This document shows positions 35,532-43,658 of a stretch of DNA of 64,000 nucleotides, in pieces. The translations under genes and the position numbers were made by a program. The notes under the pieces were generated by a model. That model searched no databases. It was not told the DNA's origin and was given only the letters and a program-made list of their open reading frames with translations. The stretch comes from JAJDFU01 sp964641965 (GTDB lineage Bacteria; Bacteroidota; Bacteroidia; Chitinophagales; Saprospiraceae). How positions within the stretch are numbered: the stretch's first letter is position 1; each line of letters opens with the position of its first letter. Location of the stretch: positions 1 through 64,000 of the forward strand of contig CAZXLD010000024.1 of NCBI GenBank assembly GCA_964641965.1, read 5' to 3'.

Positions 35532-37214
35532 TTAGGCATGTTCAAGTACGGAAGCTTTTTCCCGTTCTACAAAGTACATGTCTAGTAATCCTTTGTTTTT
35601 AACCTCGACTTTACCTCTGTATGAACATTCAAACTGATATTTGACCAACCGGTAGGTTGACTCTGAGATGTTGACCTTACCAGGCCGACTCTGATTTTCA
35701 ACCCGGGAAGCCGTATTAACAGTATCTCCCCAAATATCGTAAGCAAATTTATTTACGCCAACTACACCAGCAACAACAGGACCGGTGTGAATACCGATCC
35801 TCGCCTCGAAGTAGGGTTTCCCTAGGCGCAACCTTTCCTCTTTATGCTCATTTAGAAACTCTTGCATTTCAAGGGCAGCCCGGATCAGATTCGTGGGCAA
35901 GGTTTTTTTATCGGTTAAACCACTCGCTGCCAGGTAGGCATCTCCAACCGTTTTTATCTTTTCGATCTCAGGATATTGACTTATAATAAAATCAAAAGCC
36001 TTGAAGCATCTGTCTAATTCGTCAACTAACTCCTCCGGACTAAGCTGTTCTGCAATTAGCGTAAAATTTTTGAAATCGGAGAATAATACACTCACTTCCG
36101 GGAATTGCCGAGCAGCTGCTTTTCCGTTTTGTTTTAATTCTGTGGCAATTTCTGCCGGAAGAATATTCAGAAGTAGTTCATCCGAGCGCTCCCTTTCTTC
36201 TTCAATCAGTTGATTTTTGTATTCCAGTTCCTTCTTGGCCCGACGACTGGCCCGGTAACGCCCCCAGGAAAGCAGAGCCAAAAGGGTAAGAAAAACCAAT
36301 CCCACTCCTGCGAATAGGGTGAGGTATTGGTTTCGTTCTGAAGTGATCTGCGCCTCTGCCAGGTTGGCCCGCGCCTCTTGCAGCAGGGCCTGCTGGGTGA
36401 GGGCTTCTTTTGAAAGCTCCTGATACTTTAGTTCATTCGTTGCTGCGATCTGTCTGGCCGCCTCGACCAACCTATTCATCTGATCATTTTCTTGTAAAAT
36501 GGAATCCATAGATCCGTTTAGGCCTGGATCGCTATCTGGATCGCTCACGGTTTCTAAAGCAGGTGGAGTCTGCGGAGTCAGAACCTCTTCAGCCACATCA
36601 CTACCCTTGGGTATTTGATCTGCGTTCACAAGGTTTTGTATTGATCGCTGAACTTGGCTTTTTTGACTTTCCAATTGGCGGATTTGCTGTTCCAAAGCAT
36701 GGCGTTGACGTCTATACTTTTCTTCCAGGTCGCCTATGCTATTTGTTGTTCCCCCCAGATATGAAGTCGTTTCACTCAATAATCGAAGGGCCTCCTGCGA
36801 ATTTCCTTCCTGCCGCTCTAACTCACTGATCTTTTGGGTTGATTTTAAAATCAGGGAAGCATCTCCTGCGCGCTTGGCAAAACTCAAGGACTTTTCGCTC
36901 CAAACCCTACTATTCTGTTCGTCATCCAATGCAGTACATGCCTCCGCAACTTGGAAAGCGCTTAAGGCAGCCATTCCATTATTAGCTGTCCGGGAAGCAA
37001 TTTCAAAGGCAAGAGAGAAATATTGAATGGAGCGCTTAGGATCCTGTGGAAGCAACACCTTCCCCAGTTGGTAGTTGGCTGACATTTTTTCCTCAGAAGA
37101 GCGAGCCTGGGCCAATTCCTGCTCCAGTTCTTCAAAAGATTGACTATAAGCTGTTGAGAAGAGCGCAGTTAGTACCAATAAAATACAGCCGATCCTACAA
37201 CTAAACTTTTCCAT
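35532..37214 (-). CDS. Membrane-anchored class III adenylate cyclase with TPR/coiled-coil sensor
   Basis: A 560-residue protein. A signal peptide (1-24) is followed by TPR-like helices (about 40-150), a coiled coil (155-200), a linker, a second helical stretch (240-295), a membrane span (299-318), a signalling helix, and the catalytic domain (370-550). The metal aspartates are Asp380 (LFSDFKNFT) and Asp425 (KTVGDAY); Lys421 and Asp493 (YDIWGDTVN) are the adenine-specifying pair, and Asn500/Arg504 stabilise the transition state. It should therefore make cAMP in response to a periplasmic cue. It lies upstream of the transglycosylase and caspase genes on the same strand, but a 200-base gap with a hairpin separates them. 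Confidence 0.9.
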   Translation of the reverse strand: MEKFSCRIGCILLVLTALFSTAYSQSFEELEQELAQARSSEEKMSANYQLGKVLLPQDPKRSIQYFSLAFEIASRTANNGMAALSAFQVAEACTALDDEQNSRVWSEKSLSFAKRAGDASLILKSTQKISELERQEGNSQEALRLLSETTSYLGGTTNSIGDLEEKYRRQRHALEQQIRQLESQKSQVQRSIQNLVNADQIPKGSDVAEEVLTPQTPPALETVSDPDSDPGLNGSMDSILQENDQMNRLVEAARQIAATNELKYQELSKEALTQQALLQEARANLAEAQITSERNQYLTLFAGVGLVFLTLLALLSWGRYRASRRAKKELEYKNQLIEEERERSDELLLNILPAEIATELKQNGKAAARQFPEVSVLFSDFKNFTLIAEQLSPEELVDELDRCFKAFDFIISQYPEIEKIKTVGDAYLAASGLTDKKTLPTNLIRAALEMQEFLNEHKEERLRLGKPYFEARIGIHTGPVVAGVVGVNKFAYDIWGDTVNTASRVENQSRPGKVNISESTYRLVKYQFECSYRGKVEVKNKGLLDMYFVEREKASVLEHA

Positions 37215-37369
37215 CGCTGAACTTAAAAAATACCAGCCTACTGTTTGGTCTTTGAGGCAAAATTGTTTTCTGGTCTACAAATTAGTGAAATTTCCAATCT
37301 TGGCAGTGCGATTACTGACACTGCTGTATTTGGGCAGCTTGGGCAGCAAAATTTTCCTTTTTTCGCATT

Positions 37370-38137
37370 ATGAAGTTGTATCATAAAGTCATTGGTAGCG
37401 GAGACCCCCTGTTGATTCTCCATGGTTTCCTTGGTTCTTCCGACAATTGGCAAACCTTGGGGCGGCGATTCGGGGAGTCGAATACGGTTTTCCTCATCGA
37501 CTTACGAAATCACGGGAGATCACCCCATACTTCTTCCCATACTTACCCGGAATTGGCTGAAGACCTGGAAGCATTTATGGATGAACACTTCATCCAGTCC
37601 TGCTCGCTTCTTGGCCATTCAATGGGTGGGAAAGTAGCGATGCAAACGGCTCTGTTTATCCCGGAAAGGATACACAAACTAATCGTTGTAGATATTGCGC
37701 CCAAGCCCTATGCCGGTGGGCATGAGGAGATTTTACAAGCCATGCGAAGCTTGGTACTGGATGAAATTTCCACGCGAAAAGAAGCCGAGCACCTCCTACA
37801 AGAATCTATCCAGGACATTGGGATTGTCCGGTTTTTAATGAAGAATCTATCCAGGGACGAGAATGGAGCTTTCAGATGGAAAGTCAATCTGGAAACCCTG
37901 TACCGGCAATATGGAGAAATCCTTAAAGGGGTTGAAAAATTACACGACCCTTATCCTGGTCCTGCCCTTTTTCTAAAGGGAGAACAGTCTGGCTATATCC
38001 GAGAAGAGGACAGCCCCAATATGTTAGAATTATTTCCGAAAGCAAAGGTGTTGTCTATTCCTGAAGCTGGGCATTGGGTACACGCTGAGCAACCTGATCT
38101 ACTATTCGACCAGGTGCGCATTTTTCTCGACGAATAA
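37370..38137 (+). CDS. Alpha/beta hydrolase, YbfF-type esterase
   Basis: A 255-residue alpha/beta hydrolase. The oxyanion segment is LHGFLGSSDNW, followed by LIDLRNHGRSPH, the nucleophile elbow GHSMGGKVA and the catalytic His near the end (PEAGHWVHAEQPD). This pattern and length match the YbfF family of small esterases acting on acyl-CoA or short-chain esters. The in vivo substrate is not known. It is a single gene, divergent from the adenylate cyclase with 155 bases between the starts. Confidence 0.9.
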   Translation: MKLYHKVIGSGDPLLILHGFLGSSDNWQTLGRRFGESNTVFLIDLRNHGRSPHTSSHTYPELAEDLEAFMDEHFIQSCSLLGHSMGGKVAMQTALFIPERIHKLIVVDIAPKPYAGGHEEILQAMRSLVLDEISTRKEAEHLLQESIQDIGIVRFLMKNLSRDENGAFRWKVNLETLYRQYGEILKGVEKLHDPYPGPALFLKGEQSGYIREEDSPNMLELFPKAKVLSIPEAGHWVHAEQPDLLFDQVRIFLDE

Positions 38138-38380
38138 TAGGACCAATTGTCACCCTGTCCACAAACCTGTTTAAAGGCGGCGCGGACCGTGTAGCCGTGC
38201 TATTTATTTTTTTGCATATTGGTTAAATCTTAAGTGTTCAATTGGCGTTACATCTCTTAGGGCATGATAAATTTTGGCTTTTAATGGGAACGCCATTAAG
38301 TGCTATCCTGAATTTGTCGAAAAAAGTGGTTTAAGGCCCTGAATCGAGCATGTACATTAACAGTAGAAAATATCAGTAAT

Positions 38381-40024
38381 ATGTCCATAAAGAAAGGCTT
38401 AGTACGAGTTACGGTGTTGGTTGTGGTGGTGATCGTAGGTTCTTCGACCACCCTGCACAATGACAATAACCGGTACTTTGAGATCAGTAAAAACATTGAA
38501 ATTTTTACCAATCTATATCGAGAGCTTAATACCTACTATGTAGACGACCTAGACCCTGGAAAACTAATGCGTACGGGTATTGAAGCCATGGTAACCAGCC
38601 TGGATCCTTATACCAATTACATTTCCGAATCTGACATTGAGGGCTACCGATTAATGACCGAAGGCCGCTACAATGGTATTGGCGCCATCAGCAGAAAAAT
38701 TGGAGATTACGTCACCCTCATTGAACTGTACGAGGATCAACCTGCAGACAAAGCAGGTTTGAAAGCGGGAGATATCATATTGGAAATAGATGGAAAAGAC
38801 GTCACTGGAAAAGATATCGATCAGGTCAATAATTTCCTGCGAGGTATTCCGGGCAAATCCGTTGAGCTAAGGATTAAGCGACCTGGATCTGAAGAGCCTG
38901 TTGATGTTTCCTTAGCATTAGGCGAGGTGAATGTGCCCAATGTACCCTATTCCGGCGAGGTGGCAGATGGCATTGGATATATTGCCTTGACTACCTTCAC
39001 CCGAGATGCAGGCCGGAATGTGGCCCAAGCATTAAGAGCTTTAAAGGAAGAAAATCCACAACTCAAAGGCCTCATTTTCGATTTAAGAGGCAACGGAGGA
39101 GGTTTATTGTCTGAGGCCGTCAATGTATCTAATGTATTTATTCCAAAAGGGGAAATCGTAGTGACCACCCGAGGTAAAATCAAGGAATGGGACAAGACCT
39201 ATTCTACACCAGGTCAACCCTTAGATACGGACCTTCCTTTGGTGGTTTTAATCGATGGAAACTCGGCTTCGGCCTCTGAAATTGTTTGTGGCGTGATGCA
39301 AGACTATGATCGGGGTATTCTAATCGGCCAGCAATCCTATGGTAAGGGTCTGGTCCAAAACACCCGAGATGTAGGATACAACGCCAAGGTGAAGATGACC
39401 ACGGCGAAATACTACATCCCGAGCGGAAGATGCATCCAGAGTGTGGAGTATGAAGATGGAGAACCTGTAGATATCCCTGACGATCAGCGACAAGCATTTA
39501 AAACCAGAAGCGGAAGAAAAGTATTGGATGGTGGGGGCGTCCGTCCAGATATTCCCCTGTCTACTGCCACAGATGATGCTGTAGTCAAAAGCCTTTTCGA
39601 ACAGCATTTTATCTTTAATTACGTGACTCGATATTGTTTAAATTATGATAGCATTCCGCCAGTAGACGAATTCTCCTTTGGAGATTTTTCCGGGTTCATG
39701 AGCTATTTAGAAGAACAAGGATTCAGTTACCTCACAGAAAGCGAAAAACTATTGTCCAAGCTCGAAAAAGCCAACCAGCAACAAGGATATGGCTTGGAAT
39801 CTGATCTTGCCGAAATGAAGGCAATCCTTGTACAGACTAAAAAGAAAGCAGTACAAGGTAAAAAAGCCGATATCATTGACCTGATTGAAAAAGACATTGC
39901 CGCGCGCTACTATTACCAGATGGGAAAAGTACAGATGCGGTTGAAAAATGATGAGGAAGTCGCAGAAGCTATTCGAGTGCTTAACGACCAGGGTACATAT
40001 AAAAAGCTCTTGACTGCTAATTAA
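38381..40024 (+). CDS. C-terminal processing protease, S41 family (CtpA/Prc-like)
   Basis: A 547-residue protein with an N-terminal membrane anchor (LVRVTVLVVVVIVGSS). Residues about 45-100 are the S41 N-terminal helical region (YVDDLDPGKLMRTGIEAMVT), 100-180 a PDZ domain (GDYVTLIELYEDQPADKAGL), and 190-350 the protease core with Ser in DGNSASASEIV and Lys in QQSYGKGLVQ. The 190-residue C-terminal helical tail is typical of Bacteroidota members. It degrades or matures periplasmic proteins. It is a single gene with a 243-base upstream gap in which I see no clear promoter. Confidence 0.93.
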   Translation: MSIKKGLVRVTVLVVVVIVGSSTTLHNDNNRYFEISKNIEIFTNLYRELNTYYVDDLDPGKLMRTGIEAMVTSLDPYTNYISESDIEGYRLMTEGRYNGIGAISRKIGDYVTLIELYEDQPADKAGLKAGDIILEIDGKDVTGKDIDQVNNFLRGIPGKSVELRIKRPGSEEPVDVSLALGEVNVPNVPYSGEVADGIGYIALTTFTRDAGRNVAQALRALKEENPQLKGLIFDLRGNGGGLLSEAVNVSNVFIPKGEIVVTTRGKIKEWDKTYSTPGQPLDTDLPLVVLIDGNSASASEIVCGVMQDYDRGILIGQQSYGKGLVQNTRDVGYNAKVKMTTAKYYIPSGRCIQSVEYEDGEPVDIPDDQRQAFKTRSGRKVLDGGGVRPDIPLSTATDDAVVKSLFEQHFIFNYVTRYCLNYDSIPPVDEFSFGDFSGFMSYLEEQGFSYLTESEKLLSKLEKANQQQGYGLESDLAEMKAILVQTKKKAVQGKKADIIDLIEKDIAARYYYQMGKVQMRLKNDEEVAEAIRVLNDQGTYKKLLTAN

Positions 40025-40029
40025 TAATT

Positions 40030-40155
40030 CTATTTAAAGGTGAAAGTGCCCTGTCCCTTGAGTACAGCGTTTCTTGAAGTAGCATAATGCCCTTGATCCC
40101 GACACTTGTTGTCGGGGCTAAACAAGTTGGGCTTACTTTCTCCATTTTTAAATAG
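40030..40155. repeat. Nested imperfect inverted repeat between convergent genes
   Basis: Outer arms CTATTTAAA (40030-40038) and TTTAAATAG (40147-40155) are perfect complements. Moving inward, AAAGTGCCC (40043-40051) mirrors GGGC (40129-40132) and ACTTT (40135-40139) with small bulges. The core CCCGACA (40098-40104)/TGTCGGG (40110-40116) is a perfect seven-base hairpin. The 126-base structure fills most of the gap between the convergent ctpA-like and cysS genes. It may be a MITE-like element and could also end transcription. No clear target duplication is seen. Confidence 0.6.
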
Positions 40156-40264
40156 GTCATTTTAAACTTGCGTCGGTATAAGGTCAAAGGCAATCTAAAA
40201 AGGAGCTCCAGTGTGAAATAAAGAGTACTTTTTGGAGTAAATGACAAGAGTTGTATCTCATCGA

Positions 40265-41779
40265 TTACTCTACCCTCCAGGTACTTCCCTCCTTGCTGTC
40301 TTTGACTACAATATTCAGCGATTTCAGTGCATCTCTGATTTTATCAGAGGTGGTCCAATCTTTCTGTTGACGCGCTTCTAATCGAATATCCAAAATAATC
40401 TCCATGAGTTCATCTACGATTTGAGAACCATTCCCGCCTGATGCCTGATATTCCTGGAGCCCAAAAATGGAAAAAAGGAAATCCGAAAAGAATTGCTGCA
40501 TGCGGGTAAGTGTATCTGATCTAAGATCAGACATCTTTAATTGCCCCCCATGGAGTGCATTAATTTTATTGACCAATTCAAACAAGCGACTTAGAGCCTT
40601 GGGAGAATTAAAATCGTCATTCATATCGTCAAAAGCCAAATCCATCAATTGGTTGAGTTGCTGGTCCAGATCAGTTGGCGACTCAACTGTCGTCGCATCA
40701 ATAGCAAACGTTTGCAAGACTTTATTGGCCTCCATCAACCGTTGATATCCCTTTTCTGCTGCTTGCAAGGCCTCATCTGTCAAATCCAGCGTGCTGCTGT
40801 AATGGCTTTGGAGCATGAAAAAACGGACCACCATTGGGCTATACCCCTTACTAACGTGAGGACTTTCTCCCCCGATCAGTTGCTCGGGAGTAATCGTATT
40901 CCCATCCGACTTGCTCATTTTTTTCCCATTCATCAGGAGCATATTGGTATGCATCCAGTACTTTGCTGGTCCACAACCAAACACCCCATAATTTTGGGCC
41001 ATTTCGTTCTCATGATGAGGAAACTTCAGATCCGCACCTCCGCCATGGATATCAAAGGTCTGCCCCAAATATTTGGTACTCATAGCAGAACACTCCAAAT
41101 GCCAACCTGGAAATCCTTCGCTCCAGGGAGACGACCATCGCATTAAATGGCGTGGATCCGCCTTAATCCATACCGCAAAGTCGGATGGATGCTTTTTTTC
41201 ATCCTGTTTTTTTAGATCATCCCTGGTTTCCGAAAAGAGCTCTTCAATCTTGCGTCCGCTTAAAGTTCCATAGTGATCTTCTTCGGTTGCAAACTTTTCG
41301 GTATCGAAATACACAGAGCCATTCTTCTCGTAGGCATAGCCGCGCTCAAGCAAGGTTTTCACCATTTCGATCTGCTCCATGATGTGCCCCGTTGCCCTGG
41401 GTTCAATACTGGGTGGAAGTGTATTGAAGAGTCGCATCATTTGTTCGAAACCATTGGTGTAATGTTGAACCACTTCCATAGGTTCCAGCTGTTCGAGGCG
41501 CGCTTTTTTGCTGATCTTATCTTCTGCGTCCGAATCTGCATCTCCCTCCAGGTGACCCACATCCGTTATATTTCGTACATAACGTACCTTATATCCCTTA
41601 AACAAAAGGTAACGGTAAATCAGGTCAAAGCTGATGAAGGTCCGGATATTTCCCAGGTGAACATCGCTGTATACGGTAGGTCCACAAACGTATAGCCCCA
41701 CATATCCTTGCTTAATGGATTTGAACTCTTCCTTTTGCCTGCTTAGGCTATTGTAAATAAAAAGTGGTTTCGATTGCAT
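40265..41779 (-). CDS. cysS: Cysteinyl-tRNA synthetase
   Basis: A 504-residue class I synthetase. It has the first zinc-binding Cys in YVCGPTVYSD, the HIGH-like HLGNIRTF, WHLECSAMS and GGADLKFPHHENEMAQ with the other zinc ligands, and KMSKSDGN for the KMSKS loop. The C-terminal DALR-type helical region and the TSDKIRDALKSLNI tail are complete. It charges tRNA-Cys in the cytoplasm and is essential. It lies downstream of the rhomboid genes on the same strand but has its own promoter. Confidence 0.98.
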   Translation of the reverse strand: MQSKPLFIYNSLSRQKEEFKSIKQGYVGLYVCGPTVYSDVHLGNIRTFISFDLIYRYLLFKGYKVRYVRNITDVGHLEGDADSDAEDKISKKARLEQLEPMEVVQHYTNGFEQMMRLFNTLPPSIEPRATGHIMEQIEMVKTLLERGYAYEKNGSVYFDTEKFATEEDHYGTLSGRKIEELFSETRDDLKKQDEKKHPSDFAVWIKADPRHLMRWSSPWSEGFPGWHLECSAMSTKYLGQTFDIHGGGADLKFPHHENEMAQNYGVFGCGPAKYWMHTNMLLMNGKKMSKSDGNTITPEQLIGGESPHVSKGYSPMVVRFFMLQSHYSSTLDLTDEALQAAEKGYQRLMEANKVLQTFAIDATTVESPTDLDQQLNQLMDLAFDDMNDDFNSPKALSRLFELVNKINALHGGQLKMSDLRSDTLTRMQQFFSDFLFSIFGLQEYQASGGNGSQIVDELMEIILDIRLEARQQKDWTTSDKIRDALKSLNIVVKDSKEGSTWRVE

Positions 41780-41804
41780 AAGGAGGCATTGGTGTAAGAA
41801 GTTG

Positions 41805-41835
41805 CAAAATTAGACAACTCAAAGTCGGGATTCAA
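41805..41835 (-). promoter_or_regulatory. Promoter of cysS
   Basis: On the minus strand, TTG (41835-41833) is followed after 20 bases by TAATTTTG (41812-41805), an exact TAnnTTTG. Transcription would start about 20 bases before the cysS ATG. Confidence 0.7.
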
Positions 41836-41907
41836 ATAAACCGGAGTTCCCAAAAAGTCTAGCGTAGCTGTACAGGGAATGAGAGCAATGGATATATGAA
41901 GACCCAC

Positions 41908-42858
41908 TTATTTTTTACTGGCCTTGAAGAGGAACTCTTTCTCATCCTTGGATAAACTGTCGTAGCCAGACTCCTTGATTTTATCCAGGATGGTATCTAA
42001 TCGCTGTTGGTGATCCCGATCCGGGGCATCCGATTTACGTTGGCCTTTTTTGCTAGTAAATTTTCGGCGAGGATTTCGATAAGCTACACGCGGACCTTTT
42101 TGGGACCTAGGCCCTTCTGCAAACTTGCGTAAGAAATCGGCTACCCGGTCGAGCACCCGATTAATGTTTGCCGACCAATCATTTCCCTGCTGCAACTGGC
42201 GAATGGTTATGTAGCCCATGACCGCTCCCCCCAGGTGAGCAAGGTGTCCGCCTGTGTTACCATCTTGGCCGATGAATATGATATCCAACACTACCAGTGC
42301 GCCCACCAGCCATTTTAGTTTGACCCGGCCTAAAAAGAGAAGGTGCATTTCGTAGTCCGGATTGATCGTTGCAGAGGCAACAGCAATCGCCATGACCGCA
42401 GCAGAGGCACCTAAGGCATATCCATCAGGCGATAGGAAGGGGAAGCCCAGGTTCGATGCCAGGAAAAAGACCATTGCACCGGCAAATCCACCGAGTAGAT
42501 AGATAGGAAGGATGCGTTGATTCCCTATGAAATCAACTACGATCCGGCCAAACCAGTATAAATACAGCATATTCCAAAGGATATGGAAGAAGCCCGTATG
42601 TAAGAACATGCTGGTAAACAATGTCCAGGGGTGCAGCAACAAATAAAATGGATCTGCAGGTGTACTGAAAAACCGAACCAGCGGGGTATATCCTTCAGGA
42701 TTTATACAACCGCAAGCCAATCGCATAACCAACCAAACGAAGTTGATCAATACAAAAACCACCACATTGATCAAAATGAGGCGGGTTACCATATTTCCCT
42801 GGTAATATTCTTTTTTGGCGTCTTCCCAAATGGACTTCAACATGCGCGCAAATACCAA
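41908..42858 (-). CDS. Rhomboid intramembrane serine protease
   Basis: A 316-residue protein with about six membrane spans followed by a basic tail (residues about 245-316, rich in Arg/Lys). The rhomboid hallmarks are visible: HTGFFHILWNMLYLYWFG with the conserved H/N loop, the catalytic Ser in GASAAVMA (GxSx with Ala after the Ser), and the catalytic His in GHLAHLGGAVMGY. It cleaves membrane-embedded substrates. A second rhomboid gene lies 97 bases upstream on the same strand, so they are likely co-transcribed with mutL. The basic tail is absent from the neighbour. Confidence 0.9.
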   Translation of the reverse strand: MVFARMLKSIWEDAKKEYYQGNMVTRLILINVVVFVLINFVWLVMRLACGCINPEGYTPLVRFFSTPADPFYLLLHPWTLFTSMFLHTGFFHILWNMLYLYWFGRIVVDFIGNQRILPIYLLGGFAGAMVFFLASNLGFPFLSPDGYALGASAAVMAIAVASATINPDYEMHLLFLGRVKLKWLVGALVVLDIIFIGQDGNTGGHLAHLGGAVMGYITIRQLQQGNDWSANINRVLDRVADFLRKFAEGPRSQKGPRVAYRNPRRKFTSKKGQRKSDAPDRDHQQRLDTILDKIKESGYDSLSKDEKEFLFKASKK

Positions 42859-42955
42859 TTTTCACTAAAATAAAGCGGTTGGTCTCAATTGGCAATACTC
42901 ACCCTACCAAAATTAGAGCACCTACTTACAATCAACGATCAGGAGGGGCAATAGG

Positions 42956-43627
42956 TTACAATCGGCTGCCAAATTTTCGCCAATACAGTATTAGCAAGAA
43001 CCCAAATAAGGCTCCTCCTACGTGTGCAAAGTGTGCAATCCCTTCTCCGAGACCCCGAATCCCCATGAAAAGCTCCAATGCTGCATAGATGGCTACGAAG
43101 TACTTCGCCTTGATCGGAATTGGTGGAATCAACAGCTGGATTACTGAATTAGGGAATTTCATGCCATAGCCCACCAATACGCCAAATACAGCTCCCGAAG
43201 CTCCCAGCATAGGAATATTCCTTGTCATAGGATGCACCATCTGCTGTTGTAACTCGAATGTTTGGACCCCTAAGTGCAAGGCCAATGCCCCAAATGCCGT
43301 GAATAAATAATAGAACAGAAACCGCTTAGGGCCCCACAAAGCCTCTAGTGGAGGAGCAAACATGAAGACGGCAAACATATTGAAGAACAAATGACCAAGA
43401 TCCGCATGCATGAACATGTGGGTAATCAGTTGGTAGGGGCGGAAAAAATCTGAACTGGGGTGAAACACAGCCAGGATATACCTGCCCCAGTGCATGAAAT
43501 TAGTGTCCACCTCATTGATTAAAGCAGATGAGATTTCATTTCCGGGTTGCCCAATAAGCAAAGTCCCAAAATACATCAAAACATTAATGATCAACAAGTG
43601 CCTTACCACTCCAGTAACTCTAAACAT
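42956..43627 (-). CDS. Rhomboid intramembrane serine protease (second copy)
   Basis: A 223-residue protein from the ATG at 43627; an in-frame TTG lies four codons upstream. About six spans are predicted. Motifs are HADLGHLFFNMFAVFMF, catalytic Ser in GASGAVFGVLVGYG and catalytic His in AHFAHVGGALFGF. It is shorter than the neighbouring rhomboid and lacks the basic tail. It starts 31 bases after the mutL stop, so it probably shares its transcript. Bacteroidota often carry this rhomboid pair beside mutL. Confidence 0.92.
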   Translation of the reverse strand: MFRVTGVVRHLLIINVLMYFGTLLIGQPGNEISSALINEVDTNFMHWGRYILAVFHPSSDFFRPYQLITHMFMHADLGHLFFNMFAVFMFAPPLEALWGPKRFLFYYLFTAFGALALHLGVQTFELQQQMVHPMTRNIPMLGASGAVFGVLVGYGMKFPNSVIQLLIPPIPIKAKYFVAIYAALELFMGIRGLGEGIAHFAHVGGALFGFLLILYWRKFGSRL

Positions 43628-43658
43628 ATTTCGTACCAATTATTTCGTTTGAACAACC

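Noticed and set aside
40649..41146. A 165-residue plus-strand frame
   Set aside because: It is antisense to cysS, which has all class I synthetase motifs.
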